From: an uncultured Collinsella sp.
GTDB taxonomy: Bacteria > Actinomycetota > Coriobacteriia > Coriobacteriales > Coriobacteriaceae
Assembly (NCBI GenBank): GCA_958407465.1
Contig: CATYIV010000003.1
Coordinates: 1-64,000, forward strand
Direction of reading: 5' to 3'
Length of the DNA stretch: 64,000 bases
The notes under the pieces: model-generated
Databases searched by the model: none
What the model was told of the DNA's origin: nothing
The model's input: the letters and a program-made list of their open reading frames with translations, nothing else
Part shown: positions 54,405 to 63,859 of the stretch, piece by piece
Numbering within the stretch: the stretch's first letter is position 1
Layout of the letters: each line of letters begins with the position of its first letter
Translations under genes and position numbers: made by a program

Positions 54405-55226
54405 ATGGACACCACCTTTAGCCACATCAAAGCCGTGTTCTGCGATATCGACGGCACACTGCTCACGAGCCAGCACACGGTGTCCCCGCGCACCGTGGCG
54501 GCGATCCGCGCCCTGCGCGAGCGCGGCGTGCTCTTTGGCCTGTGCGCCGGGCGCGACGCCCACGCGACCGAGGCCATGTACAAGCTCTGGGGCATCGAAG
54601 GCCTGGTAGACGTGATGGTGGGCTGCGGTGGTGCCGAGGTCATCGACCGTGCGCACGGCATCAACGAGCTGAGCTACCCGCTGCCGGGCGAGACCATCGC
54701 GCGTATCTGCGAGCACATGGCAGGCCTGCCGGCAACGCCCGTCTGCCCCCGAGACGGCGTGTTCTACGTACCCGAGAGCAACGCGTGCGTCGAGCACCTG
54801 TCGCGCGTCGACGGTGTGCCCTACCAGGTGGTCGATTTTGCCGAGTTTTTGCGCGAGCCGCAGCCCAAGGTGATGTTTACTATGGCGCCCGAGGTAATGC
54901 CGCGGGTGATTGAGCGGGCGTCGACGTTTGCCGATGACACTGTTAAGGCGGCGGCTCTGCAAACCACGCAGCGGCTCTACGAGTTCATGGATCCGCGCGT
55001 GTCCAAGACGCGCGGCCTTGTGCGCGTGGCGGAGCTCAACGACATGGAGCTCCAGAATATCTGCGTGTTTGGCGATGCCGATAACGACACCTGCATGGTG
55101 GCCGACGCCGGCGTGGGCGTGGCCATGGCAAATGGCAGCGATGCTACCCGTGCCGCCGCCGACTTTGTAACCGCCAGCAACGACAAAGACGGCATCGCGA
55201 TCTTTATCGAGGAACATCTGCTGTAG
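54405..55226 (+). CDS. Cof-type HAD-superfamily phosphatase
   Basis: 273 residues. Motif I FCDIDGTLL (nucleophile Asp), motif II near FGLCAGRDA, a Lys in REPQPKVMF, and motif IV FGDADNDTCMVADAGVGVAMAN. The C2B cap between residues about 85 and 195 places it in the Cof/IIB subfamily, which hydrolyses sugar phosphates or similar. ATG 54405 follows AGAAAGG. It is bracketed by two family III hairpins. The substrate is unknown. Confidence 0.9.
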   Translation: MDTTFSHIKAVFCDIDGTLLTSQHTVSPRTVAAIRALRERGVLFGLCAGRDAHATEAMYKLWGIEGLVDVMVGCGGAEVIDRAHGINELSYPLPGETIARICEHMAGLPATPVCPRDGVFYVPESNACVEHLSRVDGVPYQVVDFAEFLREPQPKVMFTMAPEVMPRVIERASTFADDTVKAAALQTTQRLYEFMDPRVSKTRGLVRVAELNDMELQNICVFGDADNDTCMVADAGVGVAMANGSDATRAAADFVTASNDKDGIAIFIEEHLL

Positions 55227-55241
55227 CGCTGGTGGAGAGAG

Positions 55242-55272
55242 ACCGCAAAAGGGGACAGGCTCCTTTTGCGGT
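55242..55272. repeat. Family III hairpin after the HAD gene
   Basis: ACCGCAAAAGG pairs perfectly with CCTTTTGCGGT around GGACAGGCT. Compared with 54279, the stem bases change on both sides while the loop is kept. Confidence 0.85.
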
Positions 55273-55734
55273 GGCCTCAGGCGATTTGGGCGAATTGATG
55301 CCTAAAATCTGCGCGAAAATTCAAATTTAGTTGTCTGAACATCATGCTTCTAACCACCGATGGGTTAAAGATATTCTCATCAGTTTGGTAGGATATTCCT
55401 CCCGGTTAATGACCTATTGCTCACAGTCGATTTTCGACCGTTCACAGGATGTTTGCTCTTGAGCAAAATGTTGCGCAAATAAATAAAATGCTATTAAAAA
55501 ACTGATAACTAACTTAATTACCAGTAGAAACAAAAAATAGATAGCGAATAAACGAAGGAAAATCTGAGTAAATGTCAAGAGAATTGAGAACTTGCTACAA
55601 AACTTTCGGTTTTTGTTGCTCGGATGTCTAAACAATCGTTATAATATGCAGTCTAAGCGTGTGCAATTTCAGGTTGCGCAGATGCGTTTGATAGTGAAAG
55701 AGCAAGATCGCAGTCTCTTGGGGAGGAGACATCG
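55273..55734 (+). promoter_or_regulatory. AT-rich leader of the pilus cluster
   Basis: A 460-bp stretch visibly more AT-rich than its neighbours, without a plausible gene. TTGCTC (55616-55621) and TATAAT (55640-55645), 18 bases apart, form a good promoter for the surface-protein gene. GGGGAGGAGA lies before the ATG at 55735. The composition change marks the boundary of the pilus cluster. Confidence 0.65.
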
Positions 55735-58700
55735 ATGAAAGCGAATTCAGAAAAAATTAAGCAGAGTAATAAAGCGACGCGCCGTGTACTGGCAGGCGTT
55801 TTGTGCGGAGCCTCCGTTTTGAGCCTGGTGCTGTCGCTCGTCATGCCTCCGATCTCGCAGGCCATTGCCAACGATGTCCAGACGGTTCCTACCGAGAAGA
55901 CTGTGACGGAGGATTCCTCAACTGAGTCTACTGATGTAGAAAACACCAACAACGGGGATACCGAAAACCAGAATAGTGACGACGTCGAGGGCGGCGAGAC
56001 CAATCCTACAAATGACGTTGAGCAGAATCAGGCTGAGGATCAGCTTGAGGACGAGCAACGGGGTGAAGATGGCGAGTCGTCGGATGGCAATGCTGTAATG
56101 GCGGTCGCGGAAGGCGGACAGACCGAAGCGGCATCCGGTGGGATAGATAGCGCGGATACGCTGAAAACTAAGCTGGAGAGCGCGAGCGGCACTGCCAACT
56201 TTGAGCTTACGAAAGATATTGATACCAAAACGACAATTCAGCTCGGCCAAGACGGTAGCAATATCACGCTGGATCTAAAAGGCCATAAGATTAAGCATAC
56301 GAGTCAAAGAGATCCTTTGTTCAATATCACCGGTGGCGCGACACTTATAATTAAGGATACTGATCCTAAGAAACCGAGTGAAAGTGTCGACGACGGCAAG
56401 CAGCTAAATGATCAGGATCAGACTTTAGATCGCAACAATTATGGTAGAGAAGCAGAGTTGGTTTACGACACCGATGGCATTCCGTCTAGCCTTACCTACT
56501 ACGTGACCGAATCGTCCCCGAGTAAAAAAGACACAACCAAGACAACCGAGATGCTTTTCAAACATAGCGTCGAGATTAAAGGTGCCATCGTGGCGTGCGA
56601 TGGCTCTGACGGACTGAGGCTCATTAATCTCTACGCAACTAACAGCAAGGGTGGTACGTTCAAGCTCGAGAGTGGCGTGATTACGCAACAGGAAAATACG
56701 CAACAGAAACAATGCAGGGTCGACAGTTTGGTTTATGCCGAGAATGGCTCTACCGTCAACATGAGCGGCGGCTATGTGTGTGGTGCTTTCGGCTCGCATG
56801 CGGGCGGCGGAATTGAAATATGCAACAATTCGAGCCTCGACGTTTCCGGTGGCGTAATTGCCGGCAACAGCGCTTATAGTGGCGGTGGTGTGTCTGCCAA
56901 CGCTTCCACGGTCACCATAACTAATGGCGTAATCTCCGGCAACAGCACGCTTGATTCTGTTGGCTTTGGTGGCGGCATCATGGCCGAATATGGCGGCAGC
57001 GTTACTGTTTTCGGCGGTTACATTACGAACAATCGCTATGCCAAATTCTGCGGTAAAGATGGCGATGGTTGTCATGGCGGCGCTGGGCTTGCCGCCATAA
57101 AGGGCGCCGATGTCGCCATTTATGGCGGCCAGATTACTGGCAACTATTCCGATGAAGCTGGCGGCGGCGTTTACGTTACCAATATTGATCAACAAGATAT
57201 GGCATGGCTCAAAGTTACGGGATGAATTATTGCCTCTAACGTGAGCTACCGATCTGAAGGTGCCGGCATCCGAGTGGGCCAGAAGGTTGACGCGTTTATT
57301 AACGGCCCTAAAGAAAGTAACGGCACTAAAAAAAGTATAGTCTACATCACTAACAATCACTGCATGTCTCGCTATGACTGGGGTGGCGGCGGCATCTTTG
57401 TTCAGGGTGATTCGAAAAACGCGACTAACGCAGGCAGGCTGTTTGTATACAACTCGTATATAAGCAGCAATATCGCTGGCGGCTATGGTGGCGGCGTTGC
57501 GGTCTGCCCATCGGGTAAGACCTTGGTAACGAACACTGAAGGCACGGCTATCTTTGGCAATTCGTCTGCCGGTGCTGATTATCATGACAAAAAATATCCT
57601 GATCCTGCTTACGACAAAGAGCACAATTCCGGCAATGACAAAGCGCCCCATCTTTCTAAAGGCGGCGACGGTAAGAATCAAGACTATACCGCCTATTTGG
57701 AACAGGTTTTTCGTGACAATGGTCATGCCGATTTCTTCCTCGCAGCGCATGATAACAATAAGCCGATTGCAGTTGTGACTGGTAAGATGCTTGGCGGTGG
57801 AGACGCCCGGTACTCGGGAAGCATCGAACTTAAAAAAGCCATCACCATTCCCGCCAACGGTGCTGTTGGGGTAGAAAATAGCATCGGCCTGACCTCGGGT
57901 GTTATTGCCGAGGATGAGGCGGCGATTGATGCGCGGAATCATGCGCAGAATGAAGCGACAACTTTCATCACGGGCAACTATTCCTGGGACCATGGTGGCG
58001 GCATCATGTCGAATGGCGACTTGTACCTAGGCGTGCCTGCGGATGCGTACGTCTACCCGAGCCTTAAGCTGAAGGCGACCAAGGAGTTGGCCGGCCGTAC
58101 GCTCGGAGATGGGGATTTCAAGTTTACGGTTTATCGCAAGAACTCGGATACTGCGAAGGCGCCTTCTTGGAAGAATGATAAATTCGACAAAGGTGGCTGC
58201 GAGCTTGTCAAATCTGCCCAAAATAGCGCTGACGGCCACATCGCCTTTGACCTTAGCGACAAGCTCGAGCTGCTTCTTAACGACAAACAGCTTGGCGAGC
58301 AGTTATTAGCGAAAGGTGCTGTCGAAATTACATACTACTTGGTCGAAGATGGGGGCAATAAGCCTGGTGTTCATTACGATCGTGCTGTATACGAGATTAA
58401 GGTGAGAGTCAAATACAACAAGACTGTACTTATGTCTGTTCCGATACAGGGAAATTCGAATTCGACTAGAGAGCTTAATGTCCATAACTACACGATTGAT
58501 AGCGTGCACGTGACTAAGCATGATGAGGGTTCAGCTAAAGATCTGGGCACTGTGCCACCAGGTACTGACGGCTATTATTCAATCGTCGACTCCAGCAGCG
58601 CAACCTCCACCAATAAGGCAACCTTCACCAACACGTACGACCCTGAGGTTTCCTGGACTCCTAGGGCGACTAAGGTCGTTGAGGGTGGCGAGATGAAGGA

Positions 58701-59283
58701 GTTTACACTTCAGCTTGCGAAAGACAGCGAATTTAAAAACATCATCGGTACCGCCGTGACCTCTGGTTCTGAGAAGACGCAGACGCTTCCGTTCATGGAC
58801 GAAAACAATGAAAAGATTGAGCTCAAGTACTCGCTCTCTGATATCAGGAATAATCCCGGCGACCCGGGTGGCCCTTTCAAGACCTTTACGTACTATGTGC
58901 GCGAGAAAACCGACGGTCCGCAGTTCTCACACTACACGTACGACCAGTCGGTCTATCAGTTCACGGTTGAGCCAACGTATGACACCGAAAAAGGAGAGAT
59001 CAACTGTAGGGTGACCTATAAGAAGGGAACCGTTGACTCCGCAGGCAATTGGGCAGCAGACCCCAAAGCCGAAAAACGGACGTTCATCGACACCTTCGCC
59101 CCCAACTCCACCGACACCTCCATCCCCACCTTCACCAACACCTACTCCACCTCTTTGCCCCTTTCTGGTATGTCGGGCGTCACTCTGACGTACATTGCCG
59201 GCGCGGCGGTGCTTTGCGCTGCTGCGGCCTGGATGCACATTCGTCGCAAGGCGAATGCGAAGGGAGGCGAGCGTCGTGAATAA
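55735..59283 (+). pseudogene. Large LPxTG-type surface adhesin interrupted by one in-frame TGA
   Basis: One frame of 1,183 codons is interrupted only by TGA at 57223-57225 (codon 497). Order: signal peptide (VLAGVLCGASVLSLVLSLVMPPISQAIA, ending near residue 45), acidic Asn/Glu-rich region, a beta-helix domain with repeated GGxIxxN turns (SGGVIAGNS, YGGQITGNY), two Spy0128/FctA-like pilin domains (KATKELAGRTLGDGDFKFTVY; ATKVVEGGEMKEFTLQL), then LPLSG, a membrane span and basic tail. The stop replaces the second Gly of such a turn (VTG-stop-IIASN). Without read-through the first half is secreted but not anchored. It is first in an operon with two pilin genes. Confidence 0.85.
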
Positions 59284-60946
59284 GAAAGTTTGCTCCTTCC
59301 CGATCTTGTTTGCGCTGCTTGCCCTCCTGATCGGCACCTGCGCGGTTGTGTTCCCCGCTTCCGCGCAGGCCGCGCCGACCTCGACCGGTTCCATCACGGT
59401 GAGCGGCACCGTGGCGAGCCGCTACGACGCCTACCAGATCTTTAGCGCCAACGTCGTCGACGGCGACAGCGACGCCAAGATCGCCACCGACCTTGCCTGG
59501 GCAAGCGACGCCGTGCGCGACGCCGCGCTGCCTGTGCTGCACAGCGCTGGCATGCCCAATTCCCAGACCACCGCGCAGGAAGCTGCCGAGTGGCTCAACA
59601 CCGATTCCCACCTTACGAGCGCGCTGAGCGCACAGCTCGCTCGTTCCCTCCAGAGCTCTGGCGCCGTGCCCGTGGCCCTTAAGGCGGGCACAGCGGCCGA
59701 ACTGTCCTGCGGCTACTGGCTCATCGTCGCCGACGACAATGCCTTCGCCCAGGGCGAAGCCGGCACCGCGCCGATCATGGCCCTGGTGGGCGGCGGCGCC
59801 GTTACCGTCAAGCTCAAGGCGGCGACCCCCAAGGTCGCCAAGCATGTGCTGGAGGACAGCACCGACGCCTGGCAGAAGGCTGCCGACGCCACGGTCGCCG
59901 ACGACCTGTACTGGCGCCTCTCGGCCACGGTCCCGGCGGGCCTCGCGGCCTACGACACCTATACGGTGCGGTTCGTCGACACCATGAGCGCGGGGCTCGA
60001 CCCCTCCAAGGTGGCCGCGAGCATGCGCGTGTACGCGGCGGCGGGCGCGGACGGAGGCTTTGACGCCGTCTCGGCCGGCAGGGACGGCCGCGCCGGCACC
60101 GAGCCCGCGAAGGGCTGGACCGATATCACGGCCCAGTGCGCCACCAAGGTAGCGGCCGACGGCAAGACCTTCACCGTGCGCACCGGCGACCTCATCGCCG
60201 CGCTCGGCGGGGCCGACGCCTTTACCGCGGGCGCCCGCGTGGTCGCCGTGTACAATGCGCCGCTCACCAGCGCATGCAACCACGGCATCGCGAAGGGCAA
60301 CCCCAACGAGGTCTACCTGCGCTACCCGCGCTCTCCCTTTGCCGACCAGTCCGGCGACGCCGGCTTCACCCGCACGCCGAGCGACGATGCGTGCGCCTAC
60401 ACCTGGGATCTCGCGCTCACCAAGCGCGGCAGCGACGGCGACAAGCCGCTTGCCGGGGCGGTCCTGAGCATCGCCGACGACCGCGGTCGCACGCTGGCGG
60501 CCGACGGCACGTGGGATGCGGAGGGCAAGGCCACCGTCACCACGGGCGAGGACGGCCGCGTGACCGTCTCGGGCGTGGACTCGGGCAAGCTGGAGGTCCG
60601 CGAGATCAAGGCGCCCAAGGGCTACGCCGCCTTCGAGGGCACGCGCTCCGTGACGGTCAAGGCCGAGGGCCTGGACGTCGACCAGGTGGCCGCCGCCAAG
60701 CCCAAGCTCACCATCACGGCCGAGTCGCCCCTGCGCGCCGACAGCGCGGACGGGTCGACGGGCAGCCTGGAGGCGTCGCTCATCAACACGCCCACCGGCA
60801 CACCCCCTAGCATTACCACCGGAGGCTTTATGCCCTCGACTGGCGATATGGCAATGTACGCCGCGGCCGCCGCAGCGGTCGCCGGAGTCGCGCTCATCGT
60901 GGTCGCGCTCCTGGTCAAGCGGGGAGGTGGCAGCCATAAAGAGTAG
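59276..60946 (+). CDS. Pilin/surface protein with MPSTG sorting signal
   Basis: 556 residues: signal peptide (about 1-33, ending ASAQAAP), an N-terminal domain with SITVSGTVASRYDAYQIFSANVV as in pilin backbone proteins, a D2-type isopeptide domain (RLSATVPAGLAAYDTYTVRFVDTMS), a CnaB/SpaA domain (LTKRGSDGDKPLAGAVLSI ... LEVREIKAPKGYAAF with E-box-like Glu), then MPSTGD, a membrane span and KRGGGSHKE. GTG 59276 follows AGGGAGG and overlaps the previous stop by 8 bases. It is visibly more GC-rich than both neighbours, suggesting a mosaic operon. Confidence 0.85.
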   Translation: MNKKVCSFPILFALLALLIGTCAVVFPASAQAAPTSTGSITVSGTVASRYDAYQIFSANVVDGDSDAKIATDLAWASDAVRDAALPVLHSAGMPNSQTTAQEAAEWLNTDSHLTSALSAQLARSLQSSGAVPVALKAGTAAELSCGYWLIVADDNAFAQGEAGTAPIMALVGGGAVTVKLKAATPKVAKHVLEDSTDAWQKAADATVADDLYWRLSATVPAGLAAYDTYTVRFVDTMSAGLDPSKVAASMRVYAAAGADGGFDAVSAGRDGRAGTEPAKGWTDITAQCATKVAADGKTFTVRTGDLIAALGGADAFTAGARVVAVYNAPLTSACNHGIAKGNPNEVYLRYPRSPFADQSGDAGFTRTPSDDACAYTWDLALTKRGSDGDKPLAGAVLSIADDRGRTLAADGTWDAEGKATVTTGEDGRVTVSGVDSGKLEVREIKAPKGYAAFEGTRSVTVKAEGLDVDQVAAAKPKLTITAESPLRADSADGSTGSLEASLINTPTGTPPSITTGGFMPSTGDMAMYAAAAAAVAGVALIVVALLVKRGGGSHKE

Positions 60947-61054
60947 CTGGCAGCCCCACAGAGAGCGGGGCGAGACGTAGCGAAGTAGATGCTAAGACAC
61001 AGACAGATGATGACCGATCAAATGAGAACCAACCGGAAAACGGAGGAAAAGAAG

Positions 61055-62821
61055 ATGAGCTTGAGCAAGAACATCGCACGCCTGGCAGTAACCGCCGGCC
61101 TCACGGCGGCGTTGAGCTTCGGCGGTGTGATGGCCCCGGTGACCATGGCGTTTGCTGAGGGTACGCCTGTGGCTACGACGATTGGCAATGTGACGATCAA
61201 AGATGACGACTACGCGGGTACGACCTTTAAGGGCATCAAGATTTTCTCCGCTACGGTTACGCAGGATCAGACAAACACCAATGTTTGGGACTCTACCGAT
61301 GAGAAGACGCTGTCCGATATTAAGTGGGCATCGGATGAAGTGAGGGATGCCGTGACCGGGGAATTTAACTCGGACACGACGGACTCTTCTAAACCGGCCA
61401 ACATCAATGATGCTGCCGCCTGGGCGAAGTGGATTAAGACTAAGACCGATGATGAGTATAAGGCTGGCACCAACCAGACTACCAATCTGAATACGGGGAC
61501 GACGCTCGATAGGATCTCCAAGGCGCTTGAAAGTGAGAGATGGACTGATGCGACGAGCGGTACGGGAACATTCGATGGTATTGCTGCTGGCTATTGGCTC
61601 TTTGAAACGAAGTTGGTCAGTAATACTACCGGAGCAGATGGTAACGATGACGCTTACACCTCGCCGATCTTCGCTGTCGTCGGTGGCGAAGATGTAAATG
61701 TGAAGCCGAAAAAAGATGTCCCCAACGTGACCAAGGCGGTCAAGGACGACAACAACGGCAGTTTTGTGACAGATAGGAACAAGGACGTTTTCGAGGCGCC
61801 CAATAGGGTTGCGGACTCTGCATCCGATCAGCTGGTTGAGTATCAGCTTGCAGGTACCGTGGCCAGCAATATCAATACTTATAATGAGTACAGCTATACC
61901 TTCACCGATGACCTGCCTTCTACGATGGTGCCCGAGCTCGTTAATGATAAGCCCGTTGTTAAGGTAAAGATTGGCGACAAAACGGTTGAGCCGAAATACT
62001 ATGATGCACAGTACAACACTGCCAAGAACGAGCTTGTTGTTTCTTTTGGCAACCTTAAGAAAGAAATTAAATCCGACAAGGATGAGGTTATTACCGTTAG
62101 CGGTAGCTCCAAAATCTATGTGAACTATAAGGCGAAGCTCGACCCTACTAAAGTTAAGGCCGATATGCTCGGTAAAGGCCAGAAGAACACCGTTACTCTG
62201 ACCTATTCCAATAACCCTCACTCTACCGAAACGGGCACAACAGTCGTACATCCCGCTTATGATTACACCTACGGCATTGACGTCACCAAGGTTGGTGATG
62301 AAGAAACCCCTAAGAAGCTCTCTGGTGTTGTGTTTAAGCTGCAGGAGAAGAACGGCGGCACTGTCGAGGACGAGTACATTGATGCTAACGGAGTAAAGCA
62401 GGCGAACGCCGAGAATGCCAAGCTCACCACGACCGTGGACGGCAAGATTAGCGTCATCGGTCTCGATGAGGGCACTTACGTCCTCACGGAGGTCACGCCC
62501 GCGCCTGGCTACGATAACTCTCACGGCAACAAGGGCATCACGTTCACCATTACGCGTGGTACGCTTTCCGAGAGCGACGCCACCGTGGTAAATCCTGCGG
62601 TTGCGGTAACTGACGGAGACAATACGGGCCTCGTTAAAGCCGAAAACTCCACTGACGGCATGGTGCACCTCACCGTTACCGATAAGAAGGGCTCCGGCCT
62701 CCCGCTCACCGGCCTTAACGGTGTGACCTTCACTTGGATCGCTGGCGGCGCGGTGCTCGTCATCGGCGTGGCGCACCTCATCCGCAGCCGTAAGCAGGCT
62801 GAGGAGTCCGAGCAGGAGTAA
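61055..62821 (+). CDS. Major pilin (SpaA/FimA-like) with LPLTG sorting signal
   Basis: 588 residues: signal peptide (ending VTMAFA, about residue 34), N-terminal pilin domain with EDVNVKPKKDVPNVTKAVKDD where a Lys in the pilin-motif position may join subunits, a D2 isopeptide domain (LVEYQLAGTVASNINTYNEYSYTFTDDLP), a CnaB domain with E-box LTEVTPAPGYDN, then GLPLTGLNG, a membrane span and KQAEESEQE. ATG 61055 follows GGAGG; the upstream frame to 60989 is unsupported. Polymerisation needs a class C sortase, which is not in the window. Confidence 0.9.
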   Translation: MSLSKNIARLAVTAGLTAALSFGGVMAPVTMAFAEGTPVATTIGNVTIKDDDYAGTTFKGIKIFSATVTQDQTNTNVWDSTDEKTLSDIKWASDEVRDAVTGEFNSDTTDSSKPANINDAAAWAKWIKTKTDDEYKAGTNQTTNLNTGTTLDRISKALESERWTDATSGTGTFDGIAAGYWLFETKLVSNTTGADGNDDAYTSPIFAVVGGEDVNVKPKKDVPNVTKAVKDDNNGSFVTDRNKDVFEAPNRVADSASDQLVEYQLAGTVASNINTYNEYSYTFTDDLPSTMVPELVNDKPVVKVKIGDKTVEPKYYDAQYNTAKNELVVSFGNLKKEIKSDKDEVITVSGSSKIYVNYKAKLDPTKVKADMLGKGQKNTVTLTYSNNPHSTETGTTVVHPAYDYTYGIDVTKVGDEETPKKLSGVVFKLQEKNGGTVEDEYIDANGVKQANAENAKLTTTVDGKISVIGLDEGTYVLTEVTPAPGYDNSHGNKGITFTITRGTLSESDATVVNPAVAVTDGDNTGLVKAENSTDGMVHLTVTDKKGSGLPLTGLNGVTFTWIAGGAVLVIGVAHLIRSRKQAEESEQE

Positions 62822-62921
62822 CGCTCGCTCACCCATCCCTTTGGCAGGTGGGATGTGATGGCCATGAGACTTGCGGACACTTTTCTCGTCCATCCACGGT
62901 CTTGCTTTGCCATGCTCTTTT

Positions 62922-62959
62922 CGGGGCAGATTCCGCACTGGAGTCTGCCCCGTTTTTTT
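62922..62959 (+). terminator. Terminator of the pilus operon
   Basis: CGGGGCAGA pairs perfectly with TCTGCCCCG around a 13-base loop, followed by seven T. Confidence 0.9.
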
Positions 62960-63008
62960 GGATAACGCAGCCAGCCTCCATCGTCCGATGAATCAAGCGT
63001 ATGAATAT

Positions 63009-63022
63009 CGAACAGATGTTTG
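63009..63022 (+). promoter_or_regulatory. LexA (SOS)-like box, copy 1
   Basis: CGAACAGATGTTTG matches the Gram-positive LexA consensus CGAACRNRYGTTYC except the last base. It lies about 117 bases before the first small membrane-protein gene and overlaps the likely -35 region (TTGC...TTTACC); TACACT and TAAAAT follow as -10 candidates. Confidence 0.6.
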
Positions 63023-63125
63023 CAATTATTGCGTTTACCAGCTGTGGGTGCATACACTCGCAGTAAAATATCCTTGCGACGCATTCCGTGCGCGGGCGGC
63101 CGACGACTCGATCGGAGGTCACCAT

Positions 63126-63278
63126 ATGCTGAAATTCCTTAACGCGCTCGCCGCCCTCGCGGCGGTGGGCTCGTTCGTCATCGCGTTTCTTGACTCGTAT
63201 GAGGTTCGGTTTAAGGTCCGTAGGCGCACGCGCGGTGCGGACGGTAGAAGACATTTGCGCCGCAACAAGCGCAAATAA
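63126..63278 (+). CDS. 50-residue single-span membrane protein, tandem copy 1
   Basis: MLKFLNALAALAAVGSFVIA forms one membrane span, followed by FLDSYEVRFKVRRRTRG and a strongly basic tail (HLRRNKRK). A strong ribosome site TCGGAGGTC lies eight bases before the ATG. A LexA-like box precedes it and a perfect terminator follows (63280-63307). The shape (short, one span, charged tail, SOS-type control) resembles SOS-induced division inhibitors or TisB-like toxins, without sequence identity that I can see. A second copy is at 63607. Confidence 0.75.
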   Translation: MLKFLNALAALAAVGSFVIAFLDSYEVRFKVRRRTRGADGRRHLRRNKRK

Positions 63279-63279
63279 G

Positions 63280-63307
63280 AATGCCCGGGGTTCGGAGCCC
63301 GGGCATT
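63280..63307 (+). terminator. Terminator of small-gene copy 1
   Basis: AATGCCCGGG pairs perfectly with CCCGGGCATT around an eight-base loop. A second hairpin, TCCCGAATCG/CGATTCGGGA (63382-63407) followed by CATTTT, lies further on and recurs at 63862-63887. Confidence 0.75.
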
Positions 63308-63489
63308 TAACAACGTCGGAAACTGGTCGCCCGCGCTCCTAAGTACTTACGCGGGGTGCGTCGTTTCCTGTAGTTATTGTATCCCGAATCGCCCCGCCGA
63401 TTCGGGACATTTTGAAAACGCAAACACGTCGGGCAAACGCGGACAATGCGGCCAAGCTCCTCTGGACGGGGAACCGTGTTTGTAACTAT

Positions 63490-63503
63490 CGAACAAATGT
63501 TTG
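63490..63503 (+). promoter_or_regulatory. LexA (SOS)-like box, copy 2
   Basis: CGAACAAATGTTTG is exactly 481 bases after copy 1, in the same position relative to the second small gene. The box is kept while neighbouring promoter bases differ between the copies. Confidence 0.6.
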
Positions 63504-63606
63504 TCAAAATCGCGTTTACCAGGCGTGGGTGCATACACTCGCAGTAAAATACCCTTGCGACGCATCCCGTGCGTGGGCGGCCGACGACTCGATCGGAGGT
63601 CACCAT

Positions 63607-63756
63607 ATGCTGAAATTCCTTAACGCGCTCGCCGCCCTCGCGGCGGTGGGCTCGTTCGTCATCGCGTTTCTTGACTCGTATGAGGTTCGGTTTAAGGTCC
63701 GTAGGCGCACGCGCGGTGCGGACGGTGGACGGCATTTGCGTCGAAAGCGCAAATAA
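63607..63756 (+). CDS. 49-residue single-span membrane protein, tandem copy 2
   Basis: Identical to copy 1 over the first 40 residues; it differs near the end (GGRHLRRKRK versus GRRHLRRNKRK). Same ribosome site, LexA-like box 481 bases after the first, and own terminator. The coding frame and ribosome site are conserved more tightly than the surrounding spacer, which supports it as a real gene. Confidence 0.75.
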   Translation: MLKFLNALAALAAVGSFVIAFLDSYEVRFKVRRRTRGADGGRHLRRKRK

Positions 63757-63757
63757 G

Positions 63758-63785
63758 AATGCCCGGGGGTCGGATCCCGGGCATT
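63758..63785 (+). terminator. Terminator of small-gene copy 2
   Basis: AATGCCCGGG pairs with CCCGGGCATT around an eight-base loop with changed bases compared to copy 1. Confidence 0.75.
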
Positions 63786-63859
63786 TAACAAAAGCTGAAA
63801 ACTAGGCCGCCCGCGCTCTCGTACACTTACGCGGGGTGCGTCGTTTTCTATTGACATTG

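Noticed and set aside
57223..57225. Selenocysteine codon
   Set aside because: The position is a glycine in the repeat pattern, the protein is an exported adhesin, and no clear SECIS-like hairpin follows the TGA.
57241..59283. Separate gene starting at GTG 57241 after the TGA
   Set aside because: No ribosome site or signal peptide precedes it, and it is in the same frame and continues the beta-helix repeats. It is treated as the second half of the interrupted adhesin.
60992..62938. Minus-strand frame of 648 codons
   Set aside because: Opposite the major pilin gene, which has signal peptide, isopeptide domains and sorting signal on the plus strand.
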